Assembly: GCA_965223115.1 (NCBI GenBank)
Contig: OZ244982.1
Coordinates: 2,542,001 to 2,606,000, forward strand
Length of the DNA: 64,000 bases
Source of the DNA: CBDCUI01 sp965223115
GTDB taxonomy: Bacteria; Pseudomonadota; Gammaproteobacteria; UBA4575
Reading direction: 5' to 3'
Position 1 is the stretch's first letter. Every line of letters begins with the position of its first letter. Of this stretch, positions 8,727-17,970 are shown in pieces. Made by a program: the position numbers and the translations under genes. The notes beneath the pieces are model-generated. The model was not told the DNA's origin, ran no database searches, and saw only the letters and a list, made by a program, of their open reading frames with translations.

Positions 8727-9824
8727 ATGTCTAAGTATAAAGGTAGGCCAGACTATGCCCATGATAGTGAAGCATGTATAGGCATATTAATTACAAATCT
8801 TGGTACACCTGATGCACCTACAAGTAAAGCAGTAAGAAAGTATCTAGCAGAATTTTTATGGGACCCACGGGTAGTAGAAATTCCAAGAGTGCTTTGGTGG
8901 TTGATACTTCATGGTGTCATATTAAGGACTCGTCCTAAAGTAAAAGCTGAAGATTATGCAAAGATATGGACGCAAGAAGGTTCACCATTATTAGTAATTA
9001 GCAAACAGCAATGCATCGCATTACAAAAAGCATTGGATCAAGAAGCCACAGGTGTTATACACGTGAAGTTAGCTATGCGTTATGGCAAGCCATCGATCCA
9101 ATCTGCGCTTGAGAGGCTTAAAAAAATTAATGTACAGCGAATTTTAGTATTGCCTTTGTATCCACAATATTCAGCAAGTACGACAGCTTCTACTTTTGAT
9201 GCAGTTGCAAAAGAGTTCATGCAACAACGCTGGATACCAGAATTGCGCATGGTAAATCATTATGGTGCCGAACCGGAATACATTTCTGCCTGTGCAGCGC
9301 AAATACGAGATTATTGGCAACAACATCAACGTAGCAAGAAATTATTATTCTCATTTCATGGTTTGCCAAAACGAAATCTGTTGCAAGGTGATCCTTATCA
9401 TTGTGAATGTCATCAAACTGCTCGACTTATAGCAGAAGAGCTTAATTTAAAAAATGAAGAATGGGTGCTGACATTTCAATCGCGTTTTGGTAGAGCTGAA
9501 TGGTTGCAGCCTTATACTGATAAGACTCTTGAAAAATTAGCTAAACAAGGGCTCAAGTCAATCGATATATTTTGTCCTGGATTTTCTGCAGATTGCATCG
9601 AAACCCTAGAAGAGATAAATATTCAAAATCATGAGATTTTTATAAATAATGGTGGTGAATCGTTCAATTATATTCCGGCATTGAATGCTCAGCCCGCACA
9701 TATTGATGCACTGACTAAAATTATCATGCGTCATATCCAGGGCTGGTCTAATACTGAACAGCCAAATGCTTTGTCTAAACAAGAAATTAAACAACGTGCT
9801 ATACACTTAGGTGCAAAGCAGTAG
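8727..9824 (+). CDS. hemH: ferrochelatase
   Basis: Inserts Fe2+ into protoporphyrin IX, the last step of haem synthesis. It shows ILITNLGTPDAP near the N-terminus, LPLYPQYSASTT, the signature FSFHGLPKRNL with the metal-binding His at about residue 210, and FCPGFSADCIETLEEI with the conserved catalytic Glu. Length 365 is normal. It converges on the fructosamine-kinase gene, with 20 nt between the stops. hemW lies elsewhere in this window at 15.3-16.5 kb. Confidence 0.96.
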   Translation: MSKYKGRPDYAHDSEACIGILITNLGTPDAPTSKAVRKYLAEFLWDPRVVEIPRVLWWLILHGVILRTRPKVKAEDYAKIWTQEGSPLLVISKQQCIALQKALDQEATGVIHVKLAMRYGKPSIQSALERLKKINVQRILVLPLYPQYSASTTASTFDAVAKEFMQQRWIPELRMVNHYGAEPEYISACAAQIRDYWQQHQRSKKLLFSFHGLPKRNLLQGDPYHCECHQTARLIAEELNLKNEEWVLTFQSRFGRAEWLQPYTDKTLEKLAKQGLKSIDIFCPGFSADCIETLEEINIQNHEIFINNGGESFNYIPALNAQPAHIDALTKIIMRHIQGWSNTEQPNALSKQEIKQRAIHLGAKQ

Positions 9825-9844
9825 TTAAAGTTTTTCTGTCTTAC

Positions 9845-10726
9845 TTAACTAAACTCACTTAGTAACTTTAAACAAAGTCTTTCTGCTTGGTCAGCGTAGC
9901 CACCTTTAAATAAATTAAAATGATTCAAAATATGGTAGAGATTATAGAGATTTTTACGTATTTCATAACCTGTATCAATTGAAAGATGTTCATTATAAGC
10001 ATGATAAAATTCTTTTTTAAATCCACCAAATAACTCAGTCATGGCTAAGTCTGTTTCATGGTCGCCAAAATAACATGCAGGATCGTATATCACCGGGATC
10101 TCATTTTGTATAAAAGCAAAATTCCCTGACCATAAATCCCCATGTAACAAGCTAGGTCTAGGTGAATAATTTGCAAACAGAGGATCAAGGTCACACATTA
10201 ATTTTTCACAGTTATGTAACAATGAACTAGGCGCATGATTTTTTTTTGCTAGCCGTAGTTGATGCCCTAAACGCATGTCACGCCAGAAGGATATCCAATC
10301 TGTATGCTTATCGTTTCGTTGTGTAGAATTGCCGATCCAATTGTTTTCATGCCAACCAAAGAATTCTGCGTAATGTTGATGCAACTTAGCTAACATCACC
10401 CCTAATTTAGTATGCGATCCGTTATGTGTAAAATACAGATACTCTAGGAGTAAAAAACTGTAGTTATTTGATTGGCCATGCTTAAATAATTTAGGCGTAC
10501 GAATGGAATGGGTTGCTGCAATGGCATTAAGGTTGTTTGCTTCGCATTGCAGCATGCTGTACATCGAGGCATCGTGGATTTTCAAGAAGTAAGTATTAGC
10601 TCCACTTTCAAGTTTATAGGCTTGACATATGTCGCCGCCATGTACAGGAGTCATTGTATTAATTTTGATTTTATCATTAGAATCTTTATTTAATTGATTT
10701 TCTAGTTCATGTATATCAATAGCCAT
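9845..10726 (-). CDS. fructosamine kinase family protein
   Basis: A 293-residue member of the protein-kinase-like superfamily that phosphorylates ketoamines to allow deglycation. Visible motifs are YFLKIHDA (ATP-binding Lys), the catalytic loop LLHGDLWSGNF near residue 195 and the metal-binding VIYDPACYFGDHETDLA. It lies 4 nt downstream of the RluE gene start-to-stop junction and is probably cotranscribed with it. Substrate specificity cannot be read from sequence. Confidence 0.92.
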   Translation of the reverse strand: MAIDIHELENQLNKDSNDKIKINTMTPVHGGDICQAYKLESGANTYFLKIHDASMYSMLQCEANNLNAIAATHSIRTPKLFKHGQSNNYSFLLLEYLYFTHNGSHTKLGVMLAKLHQHYAEFFGWHENNWIGNSTQRNDKHTDWISFWRDMRLGHQLRLAKKNHAPSSLLHNCEKLMCDLDPLFANYSPRPSLLHGDLWSGNFAFIQNEIPVIYDPACYFGDHETDLAMTELFGGFKKEFYHAYNEHLSIDTGYEIRKNLYNLYHILNHFNLFKGGYADQAERLCLKLLSEFS

Positions 10727-10730
10727 ACTG

Positions 10731-11276
10731 TTAACCAGTCTTTATAAACTTATATTGACCAGGTAGCAGCTTACCGAGCTCCCAAGGTCCAACACGATAG
10801 CGTATTAAACGTAAAGTAGGGTGTTGTACGGCAGCAGTAGTGCGCCGAATTTGTCTATTCCGACCTTCGGCTAAAACTATCTCTAACCATTGAGTGGGAA
10901 TTGTTTTACGTTCACGAATAGGTGGTATACGTGCCCACAAATTCATAGGTTGTGCAATGCGAGAAACACTTACTGGTTTAGATAATCCATCATTTAGCTG
11001 TATGCCTGTGTGCAGTATCGTAAGTGTTTCATTACTTACTTGGCCTTCAACTTGTACCCAGTAGCTCTTTTCTAATTTATGCTTGGGGTTGGAAATTCGC
11101 TGTTGCAACTTACCGTCATCAGTAAGCAGTAACAAGCCTTCACTGTTTTTGTCGAGTCTTCCTGCCGCATACACATCAGCAATATCAATATAATCTGACA
11201 ATGTAGGACGTTCATCTGAGTCAGTAAACTGGCTTAATACACCATAGGGTTTGTTAAAAAGAATCAATGTAGCCAT
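10731..11276 (-). CDS. rluE: 23S rRNA pseudouridine synthase, RluE type
   Basis: A 181-residue RsuA/RluB/E/F-family enzyme without an N-terminal S4 domain. It begins LILFNKPYGVLSQFT, has the catalytic GRLDKNSEGLLLLTDDG segment (Asp at about residue 43) and a C-terminal EGRNRQIRRTTAAV. Lack of the S4 domain and total length fit RluE, which modifies U2457 of 23S rRNA in E. coli. It sits between the exonuclease gene upstream and the fructosamine-kinase gene downstream, all on the minus strand. Confidence 0.9.
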   Translation of the reverse strand: MATLILFNKPYGVLSQFTDSDERPTLSDYIDIADVYAAGRLDKNSEGLLLLTDDGKLQQRISNPKHKLEKSYWVQVEGQVSNETLTILHTGIQLNDGLSKPVSVSRIAQPMNLWARIPPIRERKTIPTQWLEIVLAEGRNRQIRRTTAAVQHPTLRLIRYRVGPWELGKLLPGQYKFIKTG

Positions 11277-11299
11277 GGAAGAAATGGCGAGTTAAAATA

Positions 11300-12190
11300 T
11301 TATTGTGCCTGCAATAATTTTAACCAACGTTCACGACGAAACTGGCCAAAATCAAATTTATCAAATAGCGTATCCAGTAATGCAAAATCAGGTTGTTTAC
11401 GTTTAAGCTCCATTGGTTCTTCAAAATCTATATCGCAATGAATGGTAGTAAGTTTTTTATAAAGTAGTAGTAAGTCTTTATGGTCTTCGATTAAACCTTG
11501 AATACGTTTAGCGCCTCGAATTTTCATTTCGCTTATTTTGGCACAATTCTCCAAGAGTTCTTCTAAACTGGAGAATCGGTTTAGCAGTTTCGCAGCTGTA
11601 GCCATCCCAATCCCTGGTGCTCCAGGGATATTATCGACCTTATCACCGGCAATGGCTAATTGGTCTGCGATTTGTTCTGGATATACACCAAATTGTTTTT
11701 TGATTTGAGGTATAGAGTGACGTTCACCTTTGGCAAAATTCCACCACACGTCATTTTCAAATATTAGCTGGGCTAAATCTTTATCTGCAGTTAAGATCGT
11801 GATGTGATGACCTTGTGCACGCATTTGTTTAGCAAGAGTGCCTATTAAATCATCTGCCTCGTAGCGAGGGCTGCCTGTCTCAAATAAACCTAGAGCATGT
11901 AAAAAATCACGACAATACGTAAACTGACGTTTAAGTTCCTCAGGTGCTGGATCGCGATTGGCTTTATATTCAGGATAAATCTCGTTACGAAACGAAGTGC
12001 TAAGGCTTTCGTCAAAGGCAAAGCCTACATATTTTGGTTTGGATTGTTGTAGAAATTGGTAAACAAAGTCAGCAAAACCATATACCGCATTTACTGGTTC
12101 ATTGTCTTGATTTACTACATGATCAGGCACGGTAAACCAAGCACGAAACACATAAATACTGGAATCTACAAGGTAGACTTTTTTCTGCAC
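11300..12190 (-). CDS. 5'-3' exonuclease / flap-endonuclease-like protein
   Basis: A 296-residue protein homologous to the 5' nuclease domain of DNA polymerase I. Acidic active-site motifs are seen in VDSSIYVFRAWF (residues 6-17), YEADDLIGTLA (near 107), TADKDLAQLI and the H3TH region QLAIAGDKVDNIPGAPGIG (near 185). It is stand-alone, resembling ExoIX/Xni but longer than the E. coli protein of about 250 residues, so I leave the symbol blank. A role in removing 5' flaps in repair or Okazaki processing is inferred. Confidence 0.9.
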   Translation of the reverse strand: MQKKVYLVDSSIYVFRAWFTVPDHVVNQDNEPVNAVYGFADFVYQFLQQSKPKYVGFAFDESLSTSFRNEIYPEYKANRDPAPEELKRQFTYCRDFLHALGLFETGSPRYEADDLIGTLAKQMRAQGHHITILTADKDLAQLIFENDVWWNFAKGERHSIPQIKKQFGVYPEQIADQLAIAGDKVDNIPGAPGIGMATAAKLLNRFSSLEELLENCAKISEMKIRGAKRIQGLIEDHKDLLLLYKKLTTIHCDIDFEEPMELKRKQPDFALLDTLFDKFDFGQFRRERWLKLLQAQ

Positions 12191-12216
12191 TGGAAAATGT
12201 ATTAATTAAAGTACAT

Positions 12217-12237
12217 GTGACTCTACTAAAGAGTCAC
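12217..12237 (-). terminator. stem-loop after the M48 gene
   Basis: GTGACTCT (12217-12224) pairs perfectly with AGAGTCAC (12230-12237) across a 5-nt loop. It follows the M48 stop at 12252 and precedes the exonuclease start at 12190 on the minus strand. There is no clean T-run, so it may be a terminator or an mRNA-stabilising hairpin. Confidence 0.45.
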
Positions 12238-12251
12238 ACATATGTCAGCTT

Positions 12252-13742
12252 TTACTGAACAATTTTAATTAATTGTCCTGGTTTTGGTTCGCCGTCAGGA
12301 TACATCCCGTTGAGCAAACGCAATTGTTCAACGGGATGATGGGAGAGATCAGATTTTTTTGCCAAAGATGCAAAAGTATCTCCTTTCTTGGCACGAACTA
12401 ATTTTATATGTTTTGGCTTAGCTAACTTTGTTTCGCTACGTTTTAGCTTACGTACACTTTTGATCGTATTTAGTGCTGCTGCGTCAATATTGTTAAGTGA
12501 GGTTTGGGTTTTGCCAGCAATTAATATTTGATAAACGCGTTTACCATCGAAAATAGCTGCGACTCGGCTTGGTAGTTTTCCATTTTGTGTTTTTAATGTA
12601 GTGAGCCCTGTGTAACCTTTAAAGCTTGAGGTTTGGACATTCTGTCCACTACTGATCTGACCTTTAAACTGCTCATTCAAATATTCTTTTGGGGTTTGTC
12701 TTTTATTCAAATCTGTTACAGTGATTTGTAATTGTGCATCTGCACTTTTCGGCTGTGCGATGAGCCGGTCAGGCAGGTTATCTACTTTCCAGCTATTGGG
12801 GAACTCAACAAATAAGTTTAAATCATTGTGGTAGAATTTATTTCCTCGTAACACGCCGTCTTTTTCTGAAGGTCCCAATACGACTCCATTCATATAATTC
12901 AAAAAGCCTTCGTGATTGGCTTCACGCGTAGCCGCAGTGTTAAATTTATTTGCAGCGCGGACTACTTCTTGCAGACGTTTATCGTTTGCAGGATGAGTTG
13001 AAAAAGTTCCATGATAAGCCCGTGGTTCACGGCCTTCCTCTTTAGCAAGTTGTTTATCAAAATCTTCTTGGTCTTTTAAAATTTCGACGACATTGATCAT
13101 TTCTTCAGGGTCATAACCAACTCGTGCCAGGTATTCTGCACCTAGACGATCAGCCTCTAATTCATGATTACGTCCATAACCACGTATCAATGCAGTGCCA
13201 CCAATGTTTGCAGCTTGTGCAATTTCTCTACTGCCTGTGAGGATACCTACACCTGCACCCAATAGACCGGCTAATGTACCAGCACTTTGTTGTCGCACAC
13301 CATGTCGTGCAGTAACGTGTCCAATTTCATGACCAAGTACGCCTGCTAGTTCAGCCTCTGAATTCATATATGCCATGATGCCTCGAGTGATATAGATATA
13401 ACCTCCTGGTAGTGCAAAGGCGTTTACTTGTGGGCTATCTAACACAGTGACATGGAACACTAAATGATCACGATGACTTTTCTTTGAGAGTTCTTCAACA
13501 ATGCCTTCCACATAACTCTGCAATGCAGGATCATCATAAGGGCGATATTGTTGCATTATTTGCTGATGCGCTTGTTTGCCAAGATTAATTTCTTGTGCTT
13601 CTGACATCAGTACAAAATCTTGTTTGCCTGTTACAGGATTAGTCGCACATCCTGAGAAAAGAAAGCCTGCTGTAAAAATAAAACATAGCAAGAGGTATTG
13701 AATTGTTTTGCCCATCATCTTGTTCCTAGTAAACGCAATCAT
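12252..13742 (-). CDS. M48 family metalloprotease lipoprotein with C-terminal LysM-like domain
   Basis: A 496-residue protein with a lipoprotein signal (hydrophobic LLLCFIFTAGFLF then lipobox FSGC). The zinc site HEIGHVTARHG is near residue 140, with the third ligand in ELEADRLGAEYLARVGY. Downstream is a domain of unknown function, and the last 50 residues (KKGDTFASLAKKSD ... KPGQLIKIVQ) form a LysM-like module. This places it at the periplasmic face of the outer membrane, in the BepA/LoiP-like protease group involved in envelope quality control. The start ATG overlaps the SNase stop as TAATG, indicating coupling. Confidence 0.92.
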   Translation of the reverse strand: MIAFTRNKMMGKTIQYLLLCFIFTAGFLFSGCATNPVTGKQDFVLMSEAQEINLGKQAHQQIMQQYRPYDDPALQSYVEGIVEELSKKSHRDHLVFHVTVLDSPQVNAFALPGGYIYITRGIMAYMNSEAELAGVLGHEIGHVTARHGVRQQSAGTLAGLLGAGVGILTGSREIAQAANIGGTALIRGYGRNHELEADRLGAEYLARVGYDPEEMINVVEILKDQEDFDKQLAKEEGREPRAYHGTFSTHPANDKRLQEVVRAANKFNTAATREANHEGFLNYMNGVVLGPSEKDGVLRGNKFYHNDLNLFVEFPNSWKVDNLPDRLIAQPKSADAQLQITVTDLNKRQTPKEYLNEQFKGQISSGQNVQTSSFKGYTGLTTLKTQNGKLPSRVAAIFDGKRVYQILIAGKTQTSLNNIDAAALNTIKSVRKLKRSETKLAKPKHIKLVRAKKGDTFASLAKKSDLSHHPVEQLRLLNGMYPDGEPKPGQLIKIVQ

Positions 13743-14512
13743 TATAAAAACCCAGCTTGTATAAGGCTTGGGTGACTTATATTCATCATTAACTTATTGT
13801 GTTTAGTATAAACCCATCCTCGCGTCATAATAACGCCACCTATCTTTTGGACGTAAATTTTGCTGGAAAAGTTTCCGTAGTCTTGTTTATTTAAACGTAA
13901 ACGTAGCCCTGATTTCAGTTCAAGCCAAATTGATACATCGGTCTCAAAGACACGCGCTATTTGACCTGTAACGATATAAAAGCCTGTACTTTTTAAGTTT
14001 AAATCCTTGGCGTGTACAAAATTATTAGGCAATCTTCCCCATAAATTAAGATGTTTTTTACGGGCGAGTTGTTCTGCATTTTGGTAGCAATCCAAATATG
14101 CCTGATTTTCCCCCATTGCTATCCAATGGCCTAAACCTTGTTTTAGTAGCCATGCACTCACATTGAGTCCATTTGATAAAAATATATGTGCGAGTTTTCT
14201 GCCATAGCGATCTTCATGCTCAGCATCAAATCGTATTTTTATGAAATAGTTATGTTTTTTAAGCAACTGTTCTAAAGCTGCTTTTGCCTGATTAGCACCT
14301 TGTTGAGGTTTTGGATAAAGTTCAGGTGTATTAACGCCTAATAAACGTAACTTATTACCATCCGATAGGCGAACTGTATCGCCATCATATACTGAAGTTA
14401 CGTAAGCTGATGAATCTATATGATCAGGCGCACAAGCATCGATGGCATACAACGATGTTGTAAAGGCATTTAAGAAACTGCTAAAAAGAATTGCGAGGCA
14501 GACCCGCGACAT
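13742..14512 (-). CDS. secreted thermonuclease (SNase) family protein
   Basis: A 256-residue protein with an N-terminal signal peptide (AILFSSFLNAFTTSLYA). The SNase-like OB fold shows VYDGDTVRLSDG (calcium-site Asp), LRLLGVNTPEL (active-site Arg and Glu) and EDRYGRKLAHIFL (second active-site Arg). A C-terminal extension (about 165-256) is an additional beta-rich domain. It lies between rpmE (3-nt gap) and the M48 gene (1-nt overlap), so all three are likely one operon. Confidence 0.9.
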   Translation of the reverse strand: MSRVCLAILFSSFLNAFTTSLYAIDACAPDHIDSSAYVTSVYDGDTVRLSDGNKLRLLGVNTPELYPKPQQGANQAKAALEQLLKKHNYFIKIRFDAEHEDRYGRKLAHIFLSNGLNVSAWLLKQGLGHWIAMGENQAYLDCYQNAEQLARKKHLNLWGRLPNNFVHAKDLNLKSTGFYIVTGQIARVFETDVSIWLELKSGLRLRLNKQDYGNFSSKIYVQKIGGVIMTRGWVYTKHNKLMMNISHPSLIQAGFL

Positions 14513-14515
14513 GGA

Positions 14516-14725
14516 TCAATTTTTATTACCGTAGCGCTTTCTAAATTTATCAACTTGCCCAGCCGAATCGACAATTTTCTGTTTACCAGTAAAAAATGGG
14601 TGGCACTGAGAGCAGACGTCTATATGCATAGATTCAGAACCATAGGTGGAACGTGTGGTAAAGGTGTTACCACAACTGCAAGTAACATTTACATCTTGGT
14701 AATCTGGGTGAATATTTGGTTTCAT
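14516..14725 (-). CDS. rpmE: 50S ribosomal protein L31 (zinc-binding form)
   Basis: A 69-residue L31 with the four zinc-ligand cysteines present, as CSCG (residues 16-18) and CSQC (37-40), followed by HPFFTGKQK, the family hallmark. This is the C+ form, which binds zinc; a Zur regulator is encoded elsewhere in the window, but I see no Zur box here. First gene of the rpmE-SNase-M48 run. Confidence 0.97.
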   Translation of the reverse strand: MKPNIHPDYQDVNVTCSCGNTFTTRSTYGSESMHIDVCSQCHPFFTGKQKIVDSAGQVDKFRKRYGNKN

Positions 14726-15128
14726 GGTTCTGATGTCATCTATAAGGCCCGCGGATCATACTCAACCCAAGCCATCAACTCAAGTGTATTTACAGCTAGT
14801 CCTACTTAGCTTCTTAGTTTAAAAACTTTCTAACTAGTATCCTATAAGTGATTGTCCATAGAGGGGTTTGCAACTTATCCACAAAATCTGTGGATAAAAC
14901 TGTGAATAGTTTTGAACCTTATCGACAAAATGCGAGAAATTTGACACTTTTGTTAAATCGCTTAAATTTCATACAAGAATTTAAGTGTTTGATTTTATTA
15001 AATTTATTCTTTTTATGTATAAATTGTTGAATATTTAACCAGTGATAGTAAGGTTTTATAAATGAATCATCATACTTGTGTATAACCCATCTTAAAAACA
15101 CAAAATATTCGGTTATACATACGTGGTT
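14726..15128. promoter_or_regulatory. AT-rich 403-bp gap with a DnaA-box cluster
   Basis: Two perfect DnaA boxes face each other: TTATCCACA at 14875-14883 and TGTGGATAA at 14889-14897, separated by AAATC. Single-mismatch copies follow: TTATCGACA at 14919-14927 and TGTGTATAA at 15077-15085. The rest is very AT-rich with no credible gene. It could be a DnaA-titration site, a DnaA-regulated promoter for rpmE, or an origin-like segment. Flanking genes are not those usually found at gammaproteobacterial oriC. Confidence 0.55.
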
Positions 15129-15326
15129 TTAATCAGAATCGCGTTTCACATGAATAGATTCCAATTCACCTGAAGCGCTTACCTGAATAGAAATTTCGAT
15201 AGGTGCACAGCAAATTTGGCAGTCTTCAACATATTCTTGGTCTCCCGCGCTGCAATCCGTGATCACCTCAAAGTGTTCCCCACAATATGGACACATTATT
15301 TGTACTGTATTTAAGTGGTTTTTCAT
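15129..15326 (-). CDS. CPXCG-motif cysteine-rich protein
   Basis: A 65-residue protein with CPYCGEHFEV at residues 12-21 and a second pair CQICCAPIEI at about 37-46, forming a likely zinc ribbon. The family is known by its CPxCG motif; its function is not established. The start overlaps the hemW stop by 4 nt, so it is translationally coupled at the end of the rph-rdgB-hemW run. Confidence 0.9.
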   Translation of the reverse strand: MKNHLNTVQIMCPYCGEHFEVITDCSAGDQEYVEDCQICCAPIEISIQVSASGELESIHVKRDSD

Positions 15327-16495
15327 AAATGTGAAGTATTAGAAACAGGTTCTGGCAATAATCGCTGTAGTAACTCATCCAGAAATCGAAACCCTTGATT
15401 TGTGCATCGTATGGAATCTTTTTTAAATAATAGCAGCCCTTCTTGTTGCAACGGCTCAAGTCGAGATAGGAGCGCTTGAAATTCGAGTCCGGTATGGTTT
15501 TCATATTGATTTTGTTTGAAGCCATTTTGTAGTCGCAAGGCATTTAATAAAAACTCAAATTGTATATCTTCTTGTCTAAGAGTTTGCTTTGTTATATTAG
15601 CTTCTTTGTTAAACATGTGGCACATATATTGTTGTGGGTGCCGAGCTTTTTCGCTACGAATGATAATATTACTTTTCCTGTAGCTAATTTTTTGATGTGC
15701 ACCTGCGCCTATTCCTATGTAGTCACCAAATTGCCAATAATTATAGTTATGCATGCATTGTTTATTCGGTTGTGCATAAGCAGAAATTTCATATTGTTGG
15801 TAATCATATTTTGTTAATAGGTTTACTCCTTGTTGCTGCATATCCCAGCTTACATTTTCTGTAGGTAATTCAGGTGGGTGTTGATAAAAGCGTGTGTTGG
15901 GTTCTAACGTTAATTGATAGTAAGAAATATGGCTTGGTTCCAGTGCTATTGCTTGTTGTATATCTAGTGCAGCATTTCGTAAGGTTTGTTTAGGCAATGC
16001 ATACATAAGGTCAATATTAATATTTTCAAAGCCTACATTTTTTGCAGTTTGTACTGCATCTTTAGCAGTTTGTGCATTATGTATGCGTCCAAGATAGTGC
16101 AGGCTTGTGTTAGAGAAACTTTGTACACCAATAGAGATTCTGTTAATCCCAGCAGCAAGGAACCCTGCAAAATTATTTTGATCATAAGTACCCGGGTTGG
16201 CTTCGATAGTAATTTCAATCTTGCTGGATAAGCTTAATTGTTGATCTATAGCGGAAAGTAGCCGCTCTATACCGTTGGCAGAAAATAAACTGGGGGTTCC
16301 ACCACCTATAAAGATACTAATAACCTCTCGGCAACGAACTTCATTAGGTTGCTGTTGTATATCTGCTATTAAAGCATCGATATATCGGTTTTCGGGTAAA
16401 GCTGTTTGGTTTTCATGAGAATTAAAATCACAATACGGGCATTTTTTTACACACCAAGGTATGTGTATGTAGAGTGCTAACGGGGTATCAAGCAT
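15323..16495 (-). CDS. hemW: HemW-type radical SAM protein
   Basis: A 390-residue radical SAM protein. The cluster-binding motif appears as CVKKCPYCDFNSHE (CxxxCxxC), followed by ISIFIGGGTPSLF. It starts LALYIHIPWC, as in HemW rather than HemN. HemW binds haem and is thought to insert it into respiratory proteins, unlike true coproporphyrinogen dehydrogenase. It follows rdgB by 52 nt, the standard gammaproteobacterial order. Confidence 0.94.
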   Translation of the reverse strand: MLDTPLALYIHIPWCVKKCPYCDFNSHENQTALPENRYIDALIADIQQQPNEVRCREVISIFIGGGTPSLFSANGIERLLSAIDQQLSLSSKIEITIEANPGTYDQNNFAGFLAAGINRISIGVQSFSNTSLHYLGRIHNAQTAKDAVQTAKNVGFENINIDLMYALPKQTLRNAALDIQQAIALEPSHISYYQLTLEPNTRFYQHPPELPTENVSWDMQQQGVNLLTKYDYQQYEISAYAQPNKQCMHNYNYWQFGDYIGIGAGAHQKISYRKSNIIIRSEKARHPQQYMCHMFNKEANITKQTLRQEDIQFEFLLNALRLQNGFKQNQYENHTGLEFQALLSRLEPLQQEGLLLFKKDSIRCTNQGFRFLDELLQRLLPEPVSNTSHL

Positions 16496-16547
16496 AGTTA
16501 CACATAAAGTACACTGATTTAACTAAACATAAAAACCAGTATTACTT

Positions 16548-17138
16548 TTATTCAAGTACATTAATCAATTTTTGTAAGGCTTGTGCACGATGACTAATAC
16601 GATTCTTCTCAGCTGGCTCTAGTTCTGCCGATGCACATCCATGGGTGGGTACAAAAAACAGTGGATCATAACCAAAACCATTAGGCCCTTTAGCTTCATG
16701 TAAAATCACGCCTTCCCAGGTGCCTTGGCAGATAAGCGGCATAGGATCTTGAGCATGACGCATGTAGACCAGCACACATTGAAAACGCGCACTGCGTTGC
16801 TCGTCGGGTATATCAGCAAGCTCTCTTAGTAATTTAGCATTGTTTGCTTCATCATTTGCATTAGCTCCCGCATAACGTGCACTGTAGACTCCTGGGGCAC
16901 CATTTAATGCATCGACCTCTATACCTGAATCATCAGCTAACGCAGGTAACCCTGTAGATTCTGCAGCATGTCGTGCTTTAATAATTGCATTCTCAACAAA
17001 GGTAGTGCCAGTTTCTGCCACTTCTGTAACGTCAAATTTGGATTGATTAATAAGTTGAAAACGCTGTTGATCGAGCACTGCTTGAATCTCACGTAATTTT
17101 CCAGCGTTGTTACTGGCCAGCACAATTTTTTTAGTCAT
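16548..17138 (-). CDS. rdgB: XTP/dITP diphosphatase
   Basis: A 196-residue Ham1-family pyrophosphatase that clears non-canonical purine nucleotides (ITP, XTP) from the pool. Motifs: IVLASNNAGKLREI at the N-terminus, LADDSGIEVDAL with catalytic Asp residues (near 69), GVYSARYAG, and GPNGFGYDPLFFVP (near 150) with SHRAQAL at the end. The start ATG directly abuts the rph stop, indicating cotranscription. Confidence 0.96.
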   Translation of the reverse strand: MTKKIVLASNNAGKLREIQAVLDQQRFQLINQSKFDVTEVAETGTTFVENAIIKARHAAESTGLPALADDSGIEVDALNGAPGVYSARYAGANANDEANNAKLLRELADIPDEQRSARFQCVLVYMRHAQDPMPLICQGTWEGVILHEAKGPNGFGYDPLFFVPTHGCASAELEPAEKNRISHRAQALQKLINVLE

Positions 17139-17867
17139 CTATATACCAAGACATTGCTTTTGCTGCAGGATGATTTCTTTAATGCCACGATCTGCAATGC
17201 CCAGCAATGCTATAAGCTCATCATGAGTGAAAGCTTCTTGTTCTGCTGTACCTTGTATCTCAATAAAAGATCCTGCGTCATTCATGACTATATTCATATC
17301 TGTATCTGCACTACAGTCTTCAGCATAATCGAGATCCAATATAGGGACTTGGTTATAAATACCCACTGAAACAGCGGCAATAAAATGAGTAAGTGGGTTG
17401 GTTTCAATCATGCCTGTTTGCAACATTTTCTGGATGGCATCATAGAGTGCAACAAATCCACCAGAAATAGAGGTGGTACGAGTACCTCCATCGGCTTGTA
17501 TAACGTCGCAGTCAATAGTTATCGAGTGTTCACCCAGCTTTGTAAGATTTACTGCCGAACGTAATGAGCGTCCAATTAAGCGTTGTATTTCTAAAGTTCG
17601 GCCACCTTGTTTACCTCTTGATGCTTCACGAAACATGCGGCTATTGGTAGAACGCGGAAGCATGCCATACTCAGCAGTTACCCAACCCTGGCCTTTGCCT
17701 TTAAGAAACTTTGGCACTTGCTCGTTAACTGTGGCAGTGCATAAGACTGTAGTATCACCAAATTCAGCTAATACAGAGCCTTCTGCATGCTTGGTATAGT
17801 TGCGTGTAAAACGAATGGTACGCATTTGATCTGGGTTGCGATCGCTAGGTCTGCTTGTAGAATTCAT
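17139..17867 (-). CDS. rph: ribonuclease PH
   Basis: Phosphorolytic 3'-5' exoribonuclease that trims tRNA 3' ends. I set the start at ATG 17867 (MNSTSRPSDR), giving 242 residues, close to the usual 238; the frame is open further upstream to 18026 but that would overlap the divergent yicC start. Visible are the conserved N-terminal RTIRFTRNYTKHAEGS, the AEYGMLPRSTNSR segment and the RNase PH core with DCDVIQADGGTRT. First gene of the rph-rdgB-hemW-CPXCG run; divergent from yicC. Confidence 0.95.
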   Translation of the reverse strand: MNSTSRPSDRNPDQMRTIRFTRNYTKHAEGSVLAEFGDTTVLCTATVNEQVPKFLKGKGQGWVTAEYGMLPRSTNSRMFREASRGKQGGRTLEIQRLIGRSLRSAVNLTKLGEHSITIDCDVIQADGGTRTTSISGGFVALYDAIQKMLQTGMIETNPLTHFIAAVSVGIYNQVPILDLDYAEDCSADTDMNIVMNDAGSFIEIQGTAEQEAFTHDELIALLGIADRGIKEIILQQKQCLGI

Positions 17868-17970
17868 AAATCTGCCTGGTGGAATTGCAAAGAGTCGCGC
17901 ATTATACGCAAAAAAATGAAGACGATGAGCATCATCGCCAATGATTGAATTAGCAAAAGGATAAATAAAA

